DNA of 64,000 nucleotides from Anagrus nilaparvatae (lineage: Eukaryota > Arthropoda > Insecta > Hymenoptera > Mymaridae): assembly GCA_022575985.1 (NCBI GenBank), contig JAKSXM010000007.1:34164501-34228500 (forward strand), in the 5' to 3' direction. Position 1 is the first letter of the stretch, and each line of letters begins with the position of its first letter. Position numbers and translations under genes: made by a program. Of this stretch, positions 44,100 through 55,399 are shown one piece after another. The notes beneath the pieces are model-generated. The model did no database searches, had not been told where the DNA came from, and saw nothing but the letters and a program-made list of their open reading frames with translations.

Positions 44100-44732
44100 A
44101 TAAAATAATAAATATAACGTAAATAAAATTATTTCATAAAGAATATATTAAAAATGAATTAAAGCTATAGATAAAAGTCATATTCTTTTAAAAGCTTCAG
44201 GTCTTTTCACGAACTGATAATGTATACTTGAATAAAGCACGACTCAAAGCACACAAATAAAATAAGATATAATAATTAAAAGTGGGGATAAAACTGACTT
44301 GTTTCGACGAGAGCTCAAAGAACTGGGCCCCCGTTTATATAATTTTTATATCAGATGAAAGTACTCGATAAGACCTTTAATTTGGTAGGGTCAAAAGGTT
44401 TGTACTCCCTTTCGTTAATTAATTAATCCAAAAATATAGTCCGGGGATATGTGTTTTTCACCTCGAAGTCCCTCTGAAAGTGGATGAATTTTGATGAAAC
44501 CTTTTGCATTCGCTTCAGAAAAATAATGCCGACAAAGCGTCCCCTAGGAAAATTGTATAGTATGTCGGGGGGGTGATTTTCCCACCCCTTTTTTCACCCC
44601 TTTTCCCCCCAATATTGAAAAGGAGTAAAAAAATATTTTTTAACACTTTTTAACGATGCTATGTGGTTATATAGGCCGGAAAATAAGAATTTTGGGTCAA
44701 AAATTACATTTAAAGGGTTCTCAAAAATGAAG
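44100..44732. other. Non-coding stretch with GGGGTG/CACCCC motifs
   Basis: AT-rich sequence, then a segment at about 44440-44610 with TCACCTCGAAGTCCCTCTGAAAG and several CACCCCTTTT blocks, probably part of another repeat family or of the truncated Helitron's border. No gene is seen. Confidence 0.4.
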
Positions 44733-46985
44733 TCAGAAATTACATTTAGCCGGTTTTAAAGGGTGAAATTGGCCATTTTTCACTATTATATTATATATCT
44801 CTATTATGTTATCATCTGAATTGTTATCATTTAAAGAAATAGAGGCCGAATCATGACCTTTATAAATATATTTATGAATGTATTTAACGGATTTTATACT
44901 TGAAACTGCTACAACATTTATATGACAGTCAAAAGTCAATAATAACTCTGGGTTGTAAGGAACAACGTGCCTGTTGTCTACAATATAATTATATCTTTTT
45001 TCATATGTAATTCCAGTATTCCGGCTTTTATATAAAGGGTATCCACCTGCATCCATTACAGTTTCATTTTGAAAATCCATAGGATAACGTTTTGAACATT
45101 TGCCATTTACTTTACACCAATCTCCACATGGGCCGTGAATCATATGAGTTAATACTGCGTTATGTAGTCGTAAATTTTCTTGCGGAGATGGGATTTCTGC
45201 ACTAATATATTTGTTAACGATAGCAGGTGTTATGAATTTAAACTGTGGTTTTAAAGTTATTAATAAATGAATGTGTGGTAAACCACGTTTTTGAAATTCA
45301 ATAACATACACATAAGCTAAAAGTCCACCAAAGAAAAATTTTTTCTTAATCATATGAATTAACTCATCTTTTTTTTCGTTAAAAACTCGGGCCACTAAAT
45401 CTGGGCAATCTGCAGCGGATTGACCTGGTAGTAAATTTTCTTGTATTTCTGGCCAATTCGGGTTACATGTCATGGTCAAAAAAATATCTGGTTTTCCAAA
45501 TTTCCTGACAATACTCATACTATCTTGGTAATTTTGTGTCATATACCGTGGAGAGCCAATGAATGTCGAAGGTAATATAACAACTTTCCCAACGCGCCCA
45601 TTGGAATTTGAAGCTTTATTTTCTAAATGATCAATCAAACCTTGATATGTCTCAGCTCTTAGTTTCTTTTGATTGTCTTTGACATACTGAATCTTATCTT
45701 GTTGCATTTTTACATAATTATCTACAGCCCATTGCTGAGTTAATCTACGACCAAGGAGAATTGGATTAAATTGTTTAGGTCTAATTGCTAATTTATATTT
45801 TAAATAGGCGCAACGGGAAATTCTCCGATTGGACTTAAGTCGTTTCAAGTTTCGATGCCAACCTCGATTTCCGTACGGACAAAATAAAGGATATATCCAC
45901 GGTTCAACATTTGGATCCATTGAACTAACGTATTTTAATGTTTTCGTATGAATGTTTTTAATTGCAACGTAAGACTCGGGAATTTCGCCGTCAGCTGTGG
46001 TTGTAAAAACCGCGGCAACCTCATCACATCTTTGGAAATTAAAACGTCTTTCATCCATTCCGGGTTTTAAATTAAATAATAGTTGCATTTCTGGAACTGA
46101 TCTGTGTCCATCATTACTATTTGATAATAGTTTTTCTTGATCCTTAATTGCTGCATTCATCATTTGATATGACTGAGCGAAAATGTTATGTTCTCTCATA
46201 ATCCCGTCTAAAGTTTTAAGCAGACTAAGATCTAATTCTGAATTTACTTTTCCATGCTTTGAGGCATCTTCTAGTTCTGAATTTTTTTTTCTTTGCTTTG
46301 AGGCTTCTTCGGGATCTGTAATAAAAAGTTGACCAAAGGAAGGGCTTTCGTTAGCTTCGGGGTAAAAAGCAGTATTAACTCTGTTGTAAATTTGGCCATG
46401 CACAATAAAGCAATAAAGACCTCGTCTTTTGTTTGAAAAATCTACTTGATTAGTTTTAAATGATGCAAAAGAAAGTGAGCCATTATATTTACGAATACGG
46501 TTAAAAAAATGGTTAGATTTTTCATGAGATCCGTTAAATAAAGATTCAAGAACTTCGGGAAATTTCGGCACAGGTTCCAATTTTACGTCTCCATGGGAGC
46601 AACAGTTATCAAATGATAATCCTCTTTGGCTGACTTTTTCGGATTCAAAGTGCATAGCATCACAATGCATGCAAGGGACATTCATAGGGCCTAGATAATG
46701 TTGGGTTGCAGTTATATTAGCAAAATGAATTTCCTGACTGTTTGCAAAATTTTCCTCCAATTGCAAATTTTGTCGGTTGATAGCATTTTGACGATTTTTT
46801 CTTTGAGTTAAATTCCTTTGCTGACGACGTTGTTCTTTCATTTCTTCTGGAGTTGGCCTATTTAAGGAATTATTAGGTCTCAAGTTCTCTTTTTGGCGCA
46901 TTTTAGATTGAAGATTTCGTTCTCGGCGGGATCGTTCAAATTCTTCTTGCTCTTCAGGAGTACGGTATACTTTTCGGCGACCCAT
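44733..46985 (-). CDS. Helitron Rep domain protein, truncated before the helicase
   Basis: The frame opens with a basic, Arg/Glu/Gln-rich N-terminus (MGRRKVYRTPEEQEEFERSR). It continues through the Helitron-like N domain (HGQIYNRVN, VAAVFTTTADGEIPE, YPLFCPYGNRGWH) to the Rep/HUH nuclease: DIFLTMTCNPNWPEI, EFQKRGLPHIHLLITL (the HUH box read as HIH) and YIHKYIYKGHD (two Tyr). Rep nicks DNA and drives rolling-circle transposition. Normally about 700 more residues of Pif1-family helicase follow; here the frame runs into unrelated sequence after IIEIYNI near 44775. No stop or frameshift interrupts the 700 or so residues present, so decay is recent or limited to the deletion. Confidence 0.85.
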   Translation of the reverse strand: MGRRKVYRTPEEQEEFERSRRERNLQSKMRQKENLRPNNSLNRPTPEEMKEQRRQQRNLTQRKNRQNAINRQNLQLEENFANSQEIHFANITATQHYLGPMNVPCMHCDAMHFESEKVSQRGLSFDNCCSHGDVKLEPVPKFPEVLESLFNGSHEKSNHFFNRIRKYNGSLSFASFKTNQVDFSNKRRGLYCFIVHGQIYNRVNTAFYPEANESPSFGQLFITDPEEASKQRKKNSELEDASKHGKVNSELDLSLLKTLDGIMREHNIFAQSYQMMNAAIKDQEKLLSNSNDGHRSVPEMQLLFNLKPGMDERRFNFQRCDEVAAVFTTTADGEIPESYVAIKNIHTKTLKYVSSMDPNVEPWIYPLFCPYGNRGWHRNLKRLKSNRRISRCAYLKYKLAIRPKQFNPILLGRRLTQQWAVDNYVKMQQDKIQYVKDNQKKLRAETYQGLIDHLENKASNSNGRVGKVVILPSTFIGSPRYMTQNYQDSMSIVRKFGKPDIFLTMTCNPNWPEIQENLLPGQSAADCPDLVARVFNEKKDELIHMIKKKFFFGGLLAYVYVIEFQKRGLPHIHLLITLKPQFKFITPAIVNKYISAEIPSPQENLRLHNAVLTHMIHGPCGDWCKVNGKCSKRYPMDFQNETVMDAGGYPLYKSRNTGITYEKRYNYIVDNRHVVPYNPELLLTFDCHINVVAVSSIKSVKYIHKYIYKGHDSASISLNDNNSDDNIIEIYNIIVKNGQFHPLKPAKCNF

Positions 46986-49646
46986 TTTAAATTTGTTGGA
47001 TACTTTTAAAAATTTAAATAATCTAAAATAAATTTTTTAATTGATAAAATCAATCAAGATTTCAATTACTTTAACACAATATAAAATTTAAAAATTTATT
47101 TTAAATTATACTGCTTAAATTCTAATTTTGTATATTGTTAAGTAGGAAATAATTCTGCGAAATAATAAAAATAATTTAATAGACAGCAATGACCAAATAC
47201 TATGAATGAGAAAGAGAAATAAAATATTTTAAAAATATTTTACTCCAATAAGAAAAGGATTATATAATAACAATTTTGTTAAAGAAATAAGGGTTCAATG
47301 AAAATTTATAACTAAATATGTTGAGAAAATAAAAATTTTATTAAAAGTTTGTTTCCGGATGTAACTCTAAAACTGTAAAAAAATTTTTGATAAAAATATC
47401 TTATAATAAAAAAAATGCTAGTGAAAAAAATTCACAATATTTTTTTAAATATAAAATTAGTTTTTGTTACAAAATACAAAAAAAAATTTTAACAAAAGTA
47501 GAATAAGTATGAAAAAAATTTTTAAGATCATATAATCACATAAATTTGTTAGTATGAGTTAGGTTGTAAATAAATTTAAGATTTTTTGAAAATAAAATTA
47601 ATCTCTTTATTAAATGAGTTACAAATAAAATTAAGTTTAGATATTATGCAAAAATATTTTTTTTTTAATTTTGTGAAATTATATTTTTCAATTATAAATT
47701 CTTATCTTTACTAAACAAAAAATCATCTGTTGTAAGTACTTCTATATAGGTATTGTAAGGTTTCAATTTCAATCATATGCAAGTATATCAAATAGTTAAG
47801 TACAATATGCGTTTTAAGTAAATCTCATCACCATCATTACAACATCATCTTTATCAATATTTTATTCAAATATAAAAAATAAAATATTTTAGAGCAGAGT
47901 TAATTGTGAAACACCTGATGATACTTGGAGCTTTTATTTCAAATTATTTATGTTGATAAAATGTGCGCTGAAAAAGATAAAAATTAATTAGACGTGATTT
48001 ACTTTTTACTTTATTTTACAATATACATGATAAAAAATACATACATTTCTTCACTTTTATTGTTTCTTGAAATAAATTAGCTATGTTGTTGAGCCTGCCC
48101 TTTTAGTGTTTCTGTAAATAAGTAAACAAATATAAAATGCGTTTTAAAAAAAACTCGAAACTGGTTCTATAAACCTAAAGTATTCTAAGTTTCTAAATTA
48201 TAATTATTGGTATAAAATAATACATGATATTTTAGAAGTGTTTTTTATATAATAACAACAAAAATAACCTTTTTAGAGTATGTTTTACTAATTTAAGGGT
48301 TAGGTATTCTCTATTTTCATAATCCAAAAAAAGTTTTTTATTTAAGTTGGCAGAAAAAAAATTTATTTTCATAAATGATCACGTCTTTTAATAATAGAAA
48401 TGCTAAAAAATGTAGGCACCTTTTCCTATACCTACACTGAAAAACCAGTACCGTTGAAGCAATCGATATAGAGCAATGATGGATATCATAAATGCAATGG
48501 CGAGATTGAAATTATTTCAAATATTTAAAGCTATTGAAATGATTTAGAATGCATATCATTTGAATGTATTTATTAACAGAATAAAGAAAAAGTTTATTTT
48601 TTTGTTTCAATTTTCATTTTAATCCTTTTTTATGCAATTATTAAGGTTTCTAAGATTAACACATTCTGAAAATACTTAAAAATGGGGTTTTGAACATGTA
48701 TTATATTTGAATGTCCAAAACTGCATACACGGATTTTAGTTTGTGACATTTGAATTATTTCTTTATAAAGACAATATCTTTATTTTTAAAAGCATCTATT
48801 TGTTAAATTAAATAATTTGTAATTAAAATATTTTCTTATGTATACCTATACTCGACAATTCATTGAACTTTAACATTTTGATTTAAATTAAAAAATAATT
48901 AAAAATTAATTTAATGCCACTAAATATCCATAGTATGAAAAATGATTATAAAAATTATTTATAAATTAAGTTTTTTACCCCCAGGGTTGCAAATATTGTT
49001 ACTTTTTCGGCTGTAAGACGAAAAGGGGCAACAAAAAAACTTAATACAACTTAAAAATAATAATAATAATATATATATATATATATAATCCTGCTATTTG
49101 AAGCTATAAACAGTTTTTGACTTGAAATGTAAATTTTAGTTAATGAAAATGGTTTTTTTTCTGAAAGAAATTGCCCGGAAAAAATTAATTGATTAAAAAA
49201 AAAAAGTTTTTATTTTACAATGAAAAGTAACCGAATAATGCATATTTTGAGTTTAGAAATAGGTTTTTTTCAATAGAATTCCAACCATTTTTAAATTTAG
49301 AAAAAAATTTTCAATGAAATTAAATAATAAATTTATTAAATAATTAAATTTTTTTTTTAAATAAATTAATTTTTCCCTGCAAATTGAGTTAGCATTGCAT
49401 ATCTGTAAGGTTTTCTGTAATTGATAAAATTTAATATGGAGTAAAAAAAAATACATGAAACTAAGCGTGCATACATTAATTAGCGCGCATGAAAAAAAAA
49501 TTCCAATACATTTTTGAGTTTTGATAATTTTTTAGGAAAAGCTATTAATTTTGAATAGAGAACAAACCGCGGCGGCCATGGTAAGCAAACAGCTGACGAC
49601 GCGATAAACATAGCATATATAATAATAATATGCATATTGTAGTCCA
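46986..49646. other. AT-rich stretch without recognisable gene
   Basis: It begins as the upstream region of the Helitron frame. Nothing coding was found; there is a (TA)n run near 49070 and mostly low-complexity A/T sequence. Confidence 0.6.
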
Positions 49647-50209
49647 GCATATAGAAAGAATGCATTGTATGTATTTGCTAAAAAAAAATTTTTTTTAATT
49701 TATTTTTGTGATATATATTTGTATAATTAATAATTAGAAAAAAATAAAAAATGAAATTATAGAGTATAAAAAAAAGGTTAAAAGATATATATTTTGTTTT
49801 CATGAGTAAGTAAAATCTATAAGTAATAAGTTTATTTTTCAATTTATTTATAAGTTTATAATGCTTTTAATTTTTACACATGAGCATGATATTTTGCTGT
49901 TGCAGACATTGAGGCTTCAATTTCTTCTGATTATATTTGTATCGGTTACATCATAGAATTATAACTTCAAGTTATAATTCTATAGGTTACATCTAATCAG
50001 ATCTTTATAAATGAAGACTTTCTTGGTACTTTTAAAATGAATAACCTGCATTATAAACTTATAAATAAATTAAAAAATAAACTTATTACTTATAGATTAT
50101 ACTTAATCATGAAAACAAAATATATATCTTTTTACCTTTTTTTTATCATAAAAATAAAATAAGAAAAATTTTTAAAACAAATACATTCAATGCATTTTTT
50201 CTATATGCA
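49647..50209. mobile_element. Foldback element with perfect central palindrome
   Basis: The outer ends CATATAGAAAGAATGCATTG and its inverse (CAATGCATTTTTTCTATATG) bound AT-rich arms. The centre, 49953-49982, is TAGAATTATAACTT, one C, then AAGTTATAATTCTA, a near-perfect 29-base palindrome. No coding sequence. Confidence 0.7.
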
Positions 50210-50496
50210 GTCGCCCGGACTTCTATATGCATGTTATTATTATAATTTTGTAATTTTAATGAAATAAATTTACATTGAAAAGAATTATTTCATGAGATAA
50301 TGCTTTTCTTTCATGTATAACAGCGGCACAACAACAACAGCGGCACCAGGCATCATAAGTACAGGAATAAAAATGCATATCTCGATAATGCTTTTCTTCC
50401 TGTATTGTAAGCTGATTTGGTGCTGCTATTTTTGCATATCTCTTGTTTTTCATAGTAGGAGCGGAAAAGTTGGAAATTTTATAATTTGCTCCAAAT

Positions 50497-51345
50497 ATTG
50501 GCAATTTCTGATGATGTTTTTTTAGCTAGTGGAGAAAGAGAAAAAGAGAGGTTTTATTTCAGCAAAAATTCTAAGTGAAATATTCAACATTGCAGGTTAT
50601 TGCTCTAATTCTGATATGATAATCTCTTTCAAGTTTACCTGATATTGAAACTCGATCAGCTAAGAAATCTTAGGTAATCTCGAAGAAAATATACACTCTT
50701 TGCAGGTGGTCGTGTATATAATTATTAATTGCATTCTTGTTATTATTATTACTAAGTTAAATTATTCATTGCATTGAGTACCAGATGTTATTGCGATAAA
50801 TTATATTGCATTTGAAATTAATGTAAGTGTGAGTCGTAATTTATTCTTCAGAATTTTCCATTGCAAAAACTTTCTATTGTAGCATTAATCAGTAGCTGTA
50901 AAACAATAAAATTAGGATGCAAAGATATAATTTTAGTTATTCTTGGACAACCATACCATATATGCAACCATGCTATGTACAACGGCTCAACACTTACATT
51001 AATTTCAAATGAAATATAATTTATCGCAATAACATCTGGTACTCAATGCAATGAGTAATTTAATTTTGTAATAACAAAGATACAATAAATAATTACAATA
51101 AATAATACAACCACCTACAGGGAATGTATATTTTCTTCAAGTTTACCTAAGAGCTCTTAGCTGATCGAGGAGTTTCAATATCAGGTAAACTTGAATGAGA
51201 TTATCATATCAGAATTAGAGCGATAACATACAAATGTTGAATATTCATGTTGAATATTCTACTTAGAATTTTTGCTGAAGTAAAACCTCTCTTTTTATCT
51301 TTCTCCGCTAGATTAAAAAACATCATCAGAATTTGCCAATCTGAA
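50497..51345. mobile_element. 850-bp palindrome
   Basis: The left arm (50497 to about 50835) and right arm (about 50985-51345) are inverted copies sharing ATTACCTAAG-like ends, TTTCAATATCAGGTAAACTTGA and TTGCGATAAATTATATT. The unpaired centre of about 150 bp includes GGACAACCATACCATATATG. The arms differ at scattered positions, so it is older than the palindrome at 23.2-25.4 kb. Confidence 0.8.
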
Positions 51346-52062
51346 AGACTTTTTTTAGAGTTTTTTTAAGCAAAAAATGTTTAAATAATTTATCTATACA
51401 TGTAAATTAACATATAATTAATTACCTCTTAATTTATGTAAAGTTGCTTAGGTGCAATAATCAATGAAATCTGGATCCAATTTGTACCACTGCACATAAA
51501 GCTTTACTTTCTCTGATTGTTTGATAACACAACACTACTTAAGTATAACTTAATGGTCCAACAAAAAATTTGAAAAATTTTCTTATTATATTTTTTTTAA
51601 ATTAACAAAAAATAAACAAATTCTTAAGAACGTTTTAATGTTTGCTTCAAATATCAATGAAAAAATATAATGATGCAATACAAAACATATACACAATGAT
51701 GCAATATATTGATACCGAGTGGCGGCGCTAAATTCTCTCATCGACGCGCGCCTAGATGAGAGTGGCGACGTGCAAAACAAAAATTTTATTGCGCATAACA
51801 AAATCAACGCGACCAATCAAAACACGAATAAAGCGAGGAACAGATCGAGACTCAAGCCTATTATTTAATGATAGATTATATGTACCTATTTTATTACTAA
51901 TTGATTTTCTAAAACATAAAATTTGAATGTTGAAAATATATTTTTATTTTTTAGCGTTACTTTTGAAACTTTCGTTACAAATCAATTTTAGAACGACAAA
52001 ACCTCCGCAATTAGTCGTGAAGCCAAAATGCGGTCATACAGATCTAAGAAAGATTAGCTCGT
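51346..52062. other. Non-coding stretch
   Basis: AT-rich; a more GC-rich patch at 51715-51850 (GGCGGCGCTAAATTCTCTCATC, GCGACCAATCAAAACACGAAT) resembles sequence near 4231-4260 (GCGCAACCAATCACTACCCGAAT), so it is probably a dispersed repeat. Confidence 0.45.
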
Positions 52063-52422
52063 CTAGAAGTACCGGAATGTTTGCGAATATACCTGACAAA
52101 TATGCGACTTAATTTTCGGGTCTGCTTTTAGAGATCGAGGTTGAATTGCAATTGCACTGTCCTCTGGAAATTGTTTTTCGTTTCCGGAGAAATGTAATAT
52201 CTGGTTTGCTACTCTCGTGTCTTCTAAATTATTTTTGACGTGATACATGGTCATTGGAATTTCTGTAAAAGCCACGCTCCACTCGCCAGCTATATGAATC
52301 TGTTTTGGCAATTGTTTTTGCATCTGTTTAAATGCATTTCCAACGGCAAAAAAATCAATAAGACCATCAAGAATGCTATTTGTCAGAAGAAGAATTAATC
52401 TCTCCCATGTCGATAGGTTCAA
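52063..52422 (-). pseudogene. Polinton/Maverick-type virion protein fragment
   Basis: The frame contains LPKQIHIAGEWSVAFTEIP, matching the pattern (Pro-x-x-Ile-x-Leu/Ile-x-Gly-x-Trp-x-Val-Ala-Leu/Phe-x-Glu-Ile) near the N-terminus of a structural-type protein commonly encoded by Polintons. The remaining length (about 90 residues after it) is far below the family size, and the frame is closed at both ends. It lies directly downstream of two other Polinton-like frames on the same strand. Function is inferred from context only. Confidence 0.55.
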
Positions 52423-52492
52423 CTACAACTTCGATCAGATTTTCCGTTGCTTGCTGAAATACTGGAGGCACGCGAACTTCTTGGTTTTTTCT

Positions 52493-53230
52493 TTACTTGA
52501 TACGACTCCATTGTTTCAGCGGTGAATTAGCAGCTTCTGAATGAAACGAGGAACGTCCGGAAACGCTCTTGTTTAGTTTTTTCTTTTCAAACGCTTGTTG
52601 AACGTTGTTGCTGCTGCTGTTAGACTAGTATTTGATGACGACGACGAGTCTATAGACGAAGTATCGCCTGCGTCAAGAGCGGTTTCCGTTGTAACTGTTT
52701 TATTTTTGCGCAGAGGTGTACTCGCCGAATGCAACGGAGACGATAAAATCCAATGTGACGCCGAAGAAGAAGAAGAAGAATGAGGTGTAATTACAACTCC
52801 TTCTCTTCAAAGTTCTTGGTTTTTGACAAAGTTTTTGGGTAGACTTGCAGCTCGAAGCACAGCGCAAAACTGACCCCGTCCCGCTGATCTGAATCTTTTT
52901 TTTATCTTATAACGTCATTTACCAAATCCACTAGACCTGCGCCAGGGAGTGGTATACCGTGCACACGTCTCTGCTCTGTATTATAAAAAACGCTTAAAAA
53001 TCTGCTTGTACAAGATGCTCATTTCGAATTCCTCTTTCTCCGGCAGTAAAATATCGGCCATTTCAGCATCAAGCCTGCTTTCAAATATGCCGGGAGTCTG
53101 TACAGTTTTTTTTTTCTTAAAACATTTCACCGTCAAAAGATAACGATTTGTCGGTATTACCGACAGTCATTGGTGATGTATCGCTACCCGGATTGGCTAG
53201 GACTAGAGCCATTTTAGCAGCGTGATCCAT
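52493..53230 (-). pseudogene. Second Polinton/Maverick-type reading frame, broken
   Basis: ATG at 53230 opens a frame (MDHAAKMALVLANPGSD) that stops at 53117-53119, at an A/T run. The next piece (about 53107-52981) reads LDAEMADILLPEKEEFEM and LYKQIFKRF, a helix pattern found in a conserved Polinton virion-type protein. A Ser-rich linker and a basic end (KRLKRKN) follow at 52803-52573, and a last piece ends at the stop 52493-52495. At least three frame changes are needed, so it is inactive. The Ser-rich linker and basic tail suggest a processed or nucleic-acid-binding part. Confidence 0.55.
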
Positions 53231-53238
53231 TTTTTTTT

Positions 53239-53560
53239 CTACTTATTACTCAGTCGAGTCAAAAGAAATTTATCCAGTACAGCTCAAATGATTAGTGCTA
53301 AGAGAGCAGGTAAGAAGGTGTCACGGCGGTGTTGCACAAGTAACTGTTTTTTACTTTTGAATTTATCACCTTTTCGCTCGGCAGTCAGTAATCTTAGTAA
53401 TTGGGCGTGTCTTTTGAGGCGATTTTTTTTTCAGCCGGTTTAAGCGGAATTTTTACCTCTCAAAATATTTAACGCACATTTGCATATACATTTGATGAGA
53501 TCGCGGTCAGCAGTTCTGAGGAAAATTTACAATTTATCAATAGTAATGATGAAAATCGTC
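53239..53560 (-). pseudogene. Short basic Polinton/Maverick-type protein, broken
   Basis: Two pieces are seen: TADRDLIKCICKCALNILRG near 53535-53460, then after a frame change KRHAQLLRLLTAERKGDKF and KKQLLVQHRRDTFLPALLAL at about 53410-53290. A TGA interrupts the hydrophobic tail and the stop is at 53239-53241, nine bases before the next ATG. A Cys-containing helix, then a basic helix, then LLVQ...FLPALL is the architecture of a small protein typically encoded beside Polinton capsid genes. Confidence 0.55.
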
Positions 53561-53878
53561 CTTCTTCTAATTCCTGACAATAATTTACCTCTGGGTAAAT
53601 GGCCTTATGCCTAGATTCTAATAATTTGCCTAGGGATTAATAGTTTATTGTTGGGTGATCAATTAAAAAAAAAAACTGCTACAACTAAATTTAACTGGAC
53701 CCATAAATAAACTAATCTTACTTACTAAAAATACAAAATATTTATCGAAGTATAAATTAAACATTTTAATGTAAGTATTGTGTAAAATTAGATGAATGAA
53801 TGGTTGAATGCATGCATGTTTATAAATTATAAAATATAAATTTACGTAAAAACTAGTTTATAATAAAAATAACATGTA

Positions 53879-54306
53879 TACAGGAAACCCCCCGTATTCG
53901 CGGGTAATCGTATTCGCGGATTCAAATATACGCGATTCTTCAAAATATACCGGGATTCTTTTTTCGCGGATTTGAATTCGGTTTTACGCGGTTTTGTAGC
54001 AATGTTCACATTTATTAATTTTTTTTTCACAAGATTTTTGGTTATAAACATTATAAAAATTTCTTTTTTGGCTAATTAAAATAAATTAAAAACATTTATT
54101 AATTTTTTTTTCACAAGATTTTTGGTTATAAACATTATATTTCACTTGTCAATAAAATAATTTTCATTCTCAAAATTTTTTTGTTTTACTTTATGCACAT
54201 ACATACATATATATACTACGGTCCCAGTCCCGCGTTATTCGCGGATTTTCTTATTCGCGGTGTTTTTTCGGTCTCAATTACCCGCGAATACGGAGGGTTT
54301 CCTGTA
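53879..54306. mobile_element. Pogo/Tigger-like MITE, TA target site
   Basis: TA at 53879-53880 precedes CAGGAAACCCCCCGTATTCG, and the inverse CGAATACGGAGGGTTTCCTG ends at 54304 before TA. The terminal repeats extend about 30 bp through CGCGGGTAAT, and internal TTCGCGGATT copies fold further. CAG-ends with an AACCC...TTCGCGG body and TA duplication are typical of pogo-group (Tc1/mariner) elements. The interior of about 370 bp is AT-rich, has a duplicated TTTTTTTTTCACAAGATTTTTGG segment (near 54020 and 54105) and no transposase. Confidence 0.8.
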
Positions 54307-54741
54307 ATAATTTATATATTTTTGTAGAAATGTGTATAGTATTTATTTATTTTTTGTTAATAAAAATGGGTTTAATTCTTAAATTTTGTTTCATTTAATT
54401 TTTAAATTATTTTAATGAATATATACATAAAAAAAATATTTCTTTTTGTTAATTTATTTTTTGCAAATAAATTAAAAAAGGGGAAAAAGTTAAAGAATAC
54501 ATTATATTAAGGGGCCGGTAAGGTAGAGCACTTACCGACATTAGTTGTTTGGAAATAATTAATTTTGTTGATCATGTAAAAATTTGAATTTTATTTCATC
54601 CACTCCGTAATTAAAATCTGCGTTGATTAAATAAAAAAATAACTAAATAGCTCAAAATTTACTAGGAAAAAAGTTGTATTTTCTAAAATTGCTTGAAAAT
54701 TGCTTGAAAATTGTTAATAAAATCGGGAAATTCATATTGTG

Positions 54742-55377
54742 AATACTCAAACTGCCCTCATTAAACTTACTGATAATATTCGTATGGACAAAGACAGGAA
54801 GTTGGCCACCCTGCTACTGTTGTTCGATTTCTCAAAGGCATTCGACAGCGTTTCCCCCTCGAAACTACTTCGCAAACTGAAATGCAGTAGATTCTTGAGG
54901 TAGTCATTGCACTAGTTCTGGTCATATCTATGCGATAGATCCCTCTGTGTTTCATCTAAATCATCCTTTTCTGAGTACCGTAGTATAAATATAGGGGTCC
55001 CTCAAGGATCTGTCCTTGGACCCCTGTTTTGCATCTACATGAATGATATTAGCAAACATCTTGATGAGCACAACATTTTTAGACTATTATATGCGGATGA
55101 TTTACAAATCTACGTCCAGACACCGGCCAATCATATTAAGTTCGGTATCTTCTGCCTTTCAGATTCAGCGAAAAAAGTGGTTTCATGGGCAGAAAATAAT
55201 TGTCTATCTTTGAACACAAAGAAAACCCAGGCCATGATATTCGGATCCCGTTTTTTACTCAAATCATTTAAGGATTTGGACATACCCGACATTACTGTCA
55301 GTTACAATGGTGACCGAGTTCCATTTCTCAACGAAATTAACAATCTTGGATTGAATTGTCGTGGTGCTCCCAAGTGA
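54742..55377 (+). pseudogene. Jockey/CR1-type reverse transcriptase fragment
   Basis: One frame reads palm motif A (LLLFDFSKAFDSVSPSKLL), two TAG codons around 54899-54914, GVPQGSVLGPLFCIYMNDI (motif B), LLYADDLQIY (catalytic YADD) and WAENNCLSLNTKKTQAM. The upstream fingers, endonuclease and 3' end are missing. The FSKAFD and GVPQGSVLGPLLF-type motifs fit the Jockey/CR1 group rather than the R1 copies here. Confidence 0.85.
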
Positions 55378-55399
55378 AAGAGGTTACTAAAAAAGTATA

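Noticed and set aside
44733..46985. Host gene reading of the 750-codon frame
   Set aside because: The HIH and YxxKYIYKG motifs identify it as Helitron Rep.
54510..54540. TTAAGGGGCCGGTAAGG as another TTAA-element end
   Set aside because: It resembles the 55.5-kb element end but has no matching right end; it may be a truncated copy.
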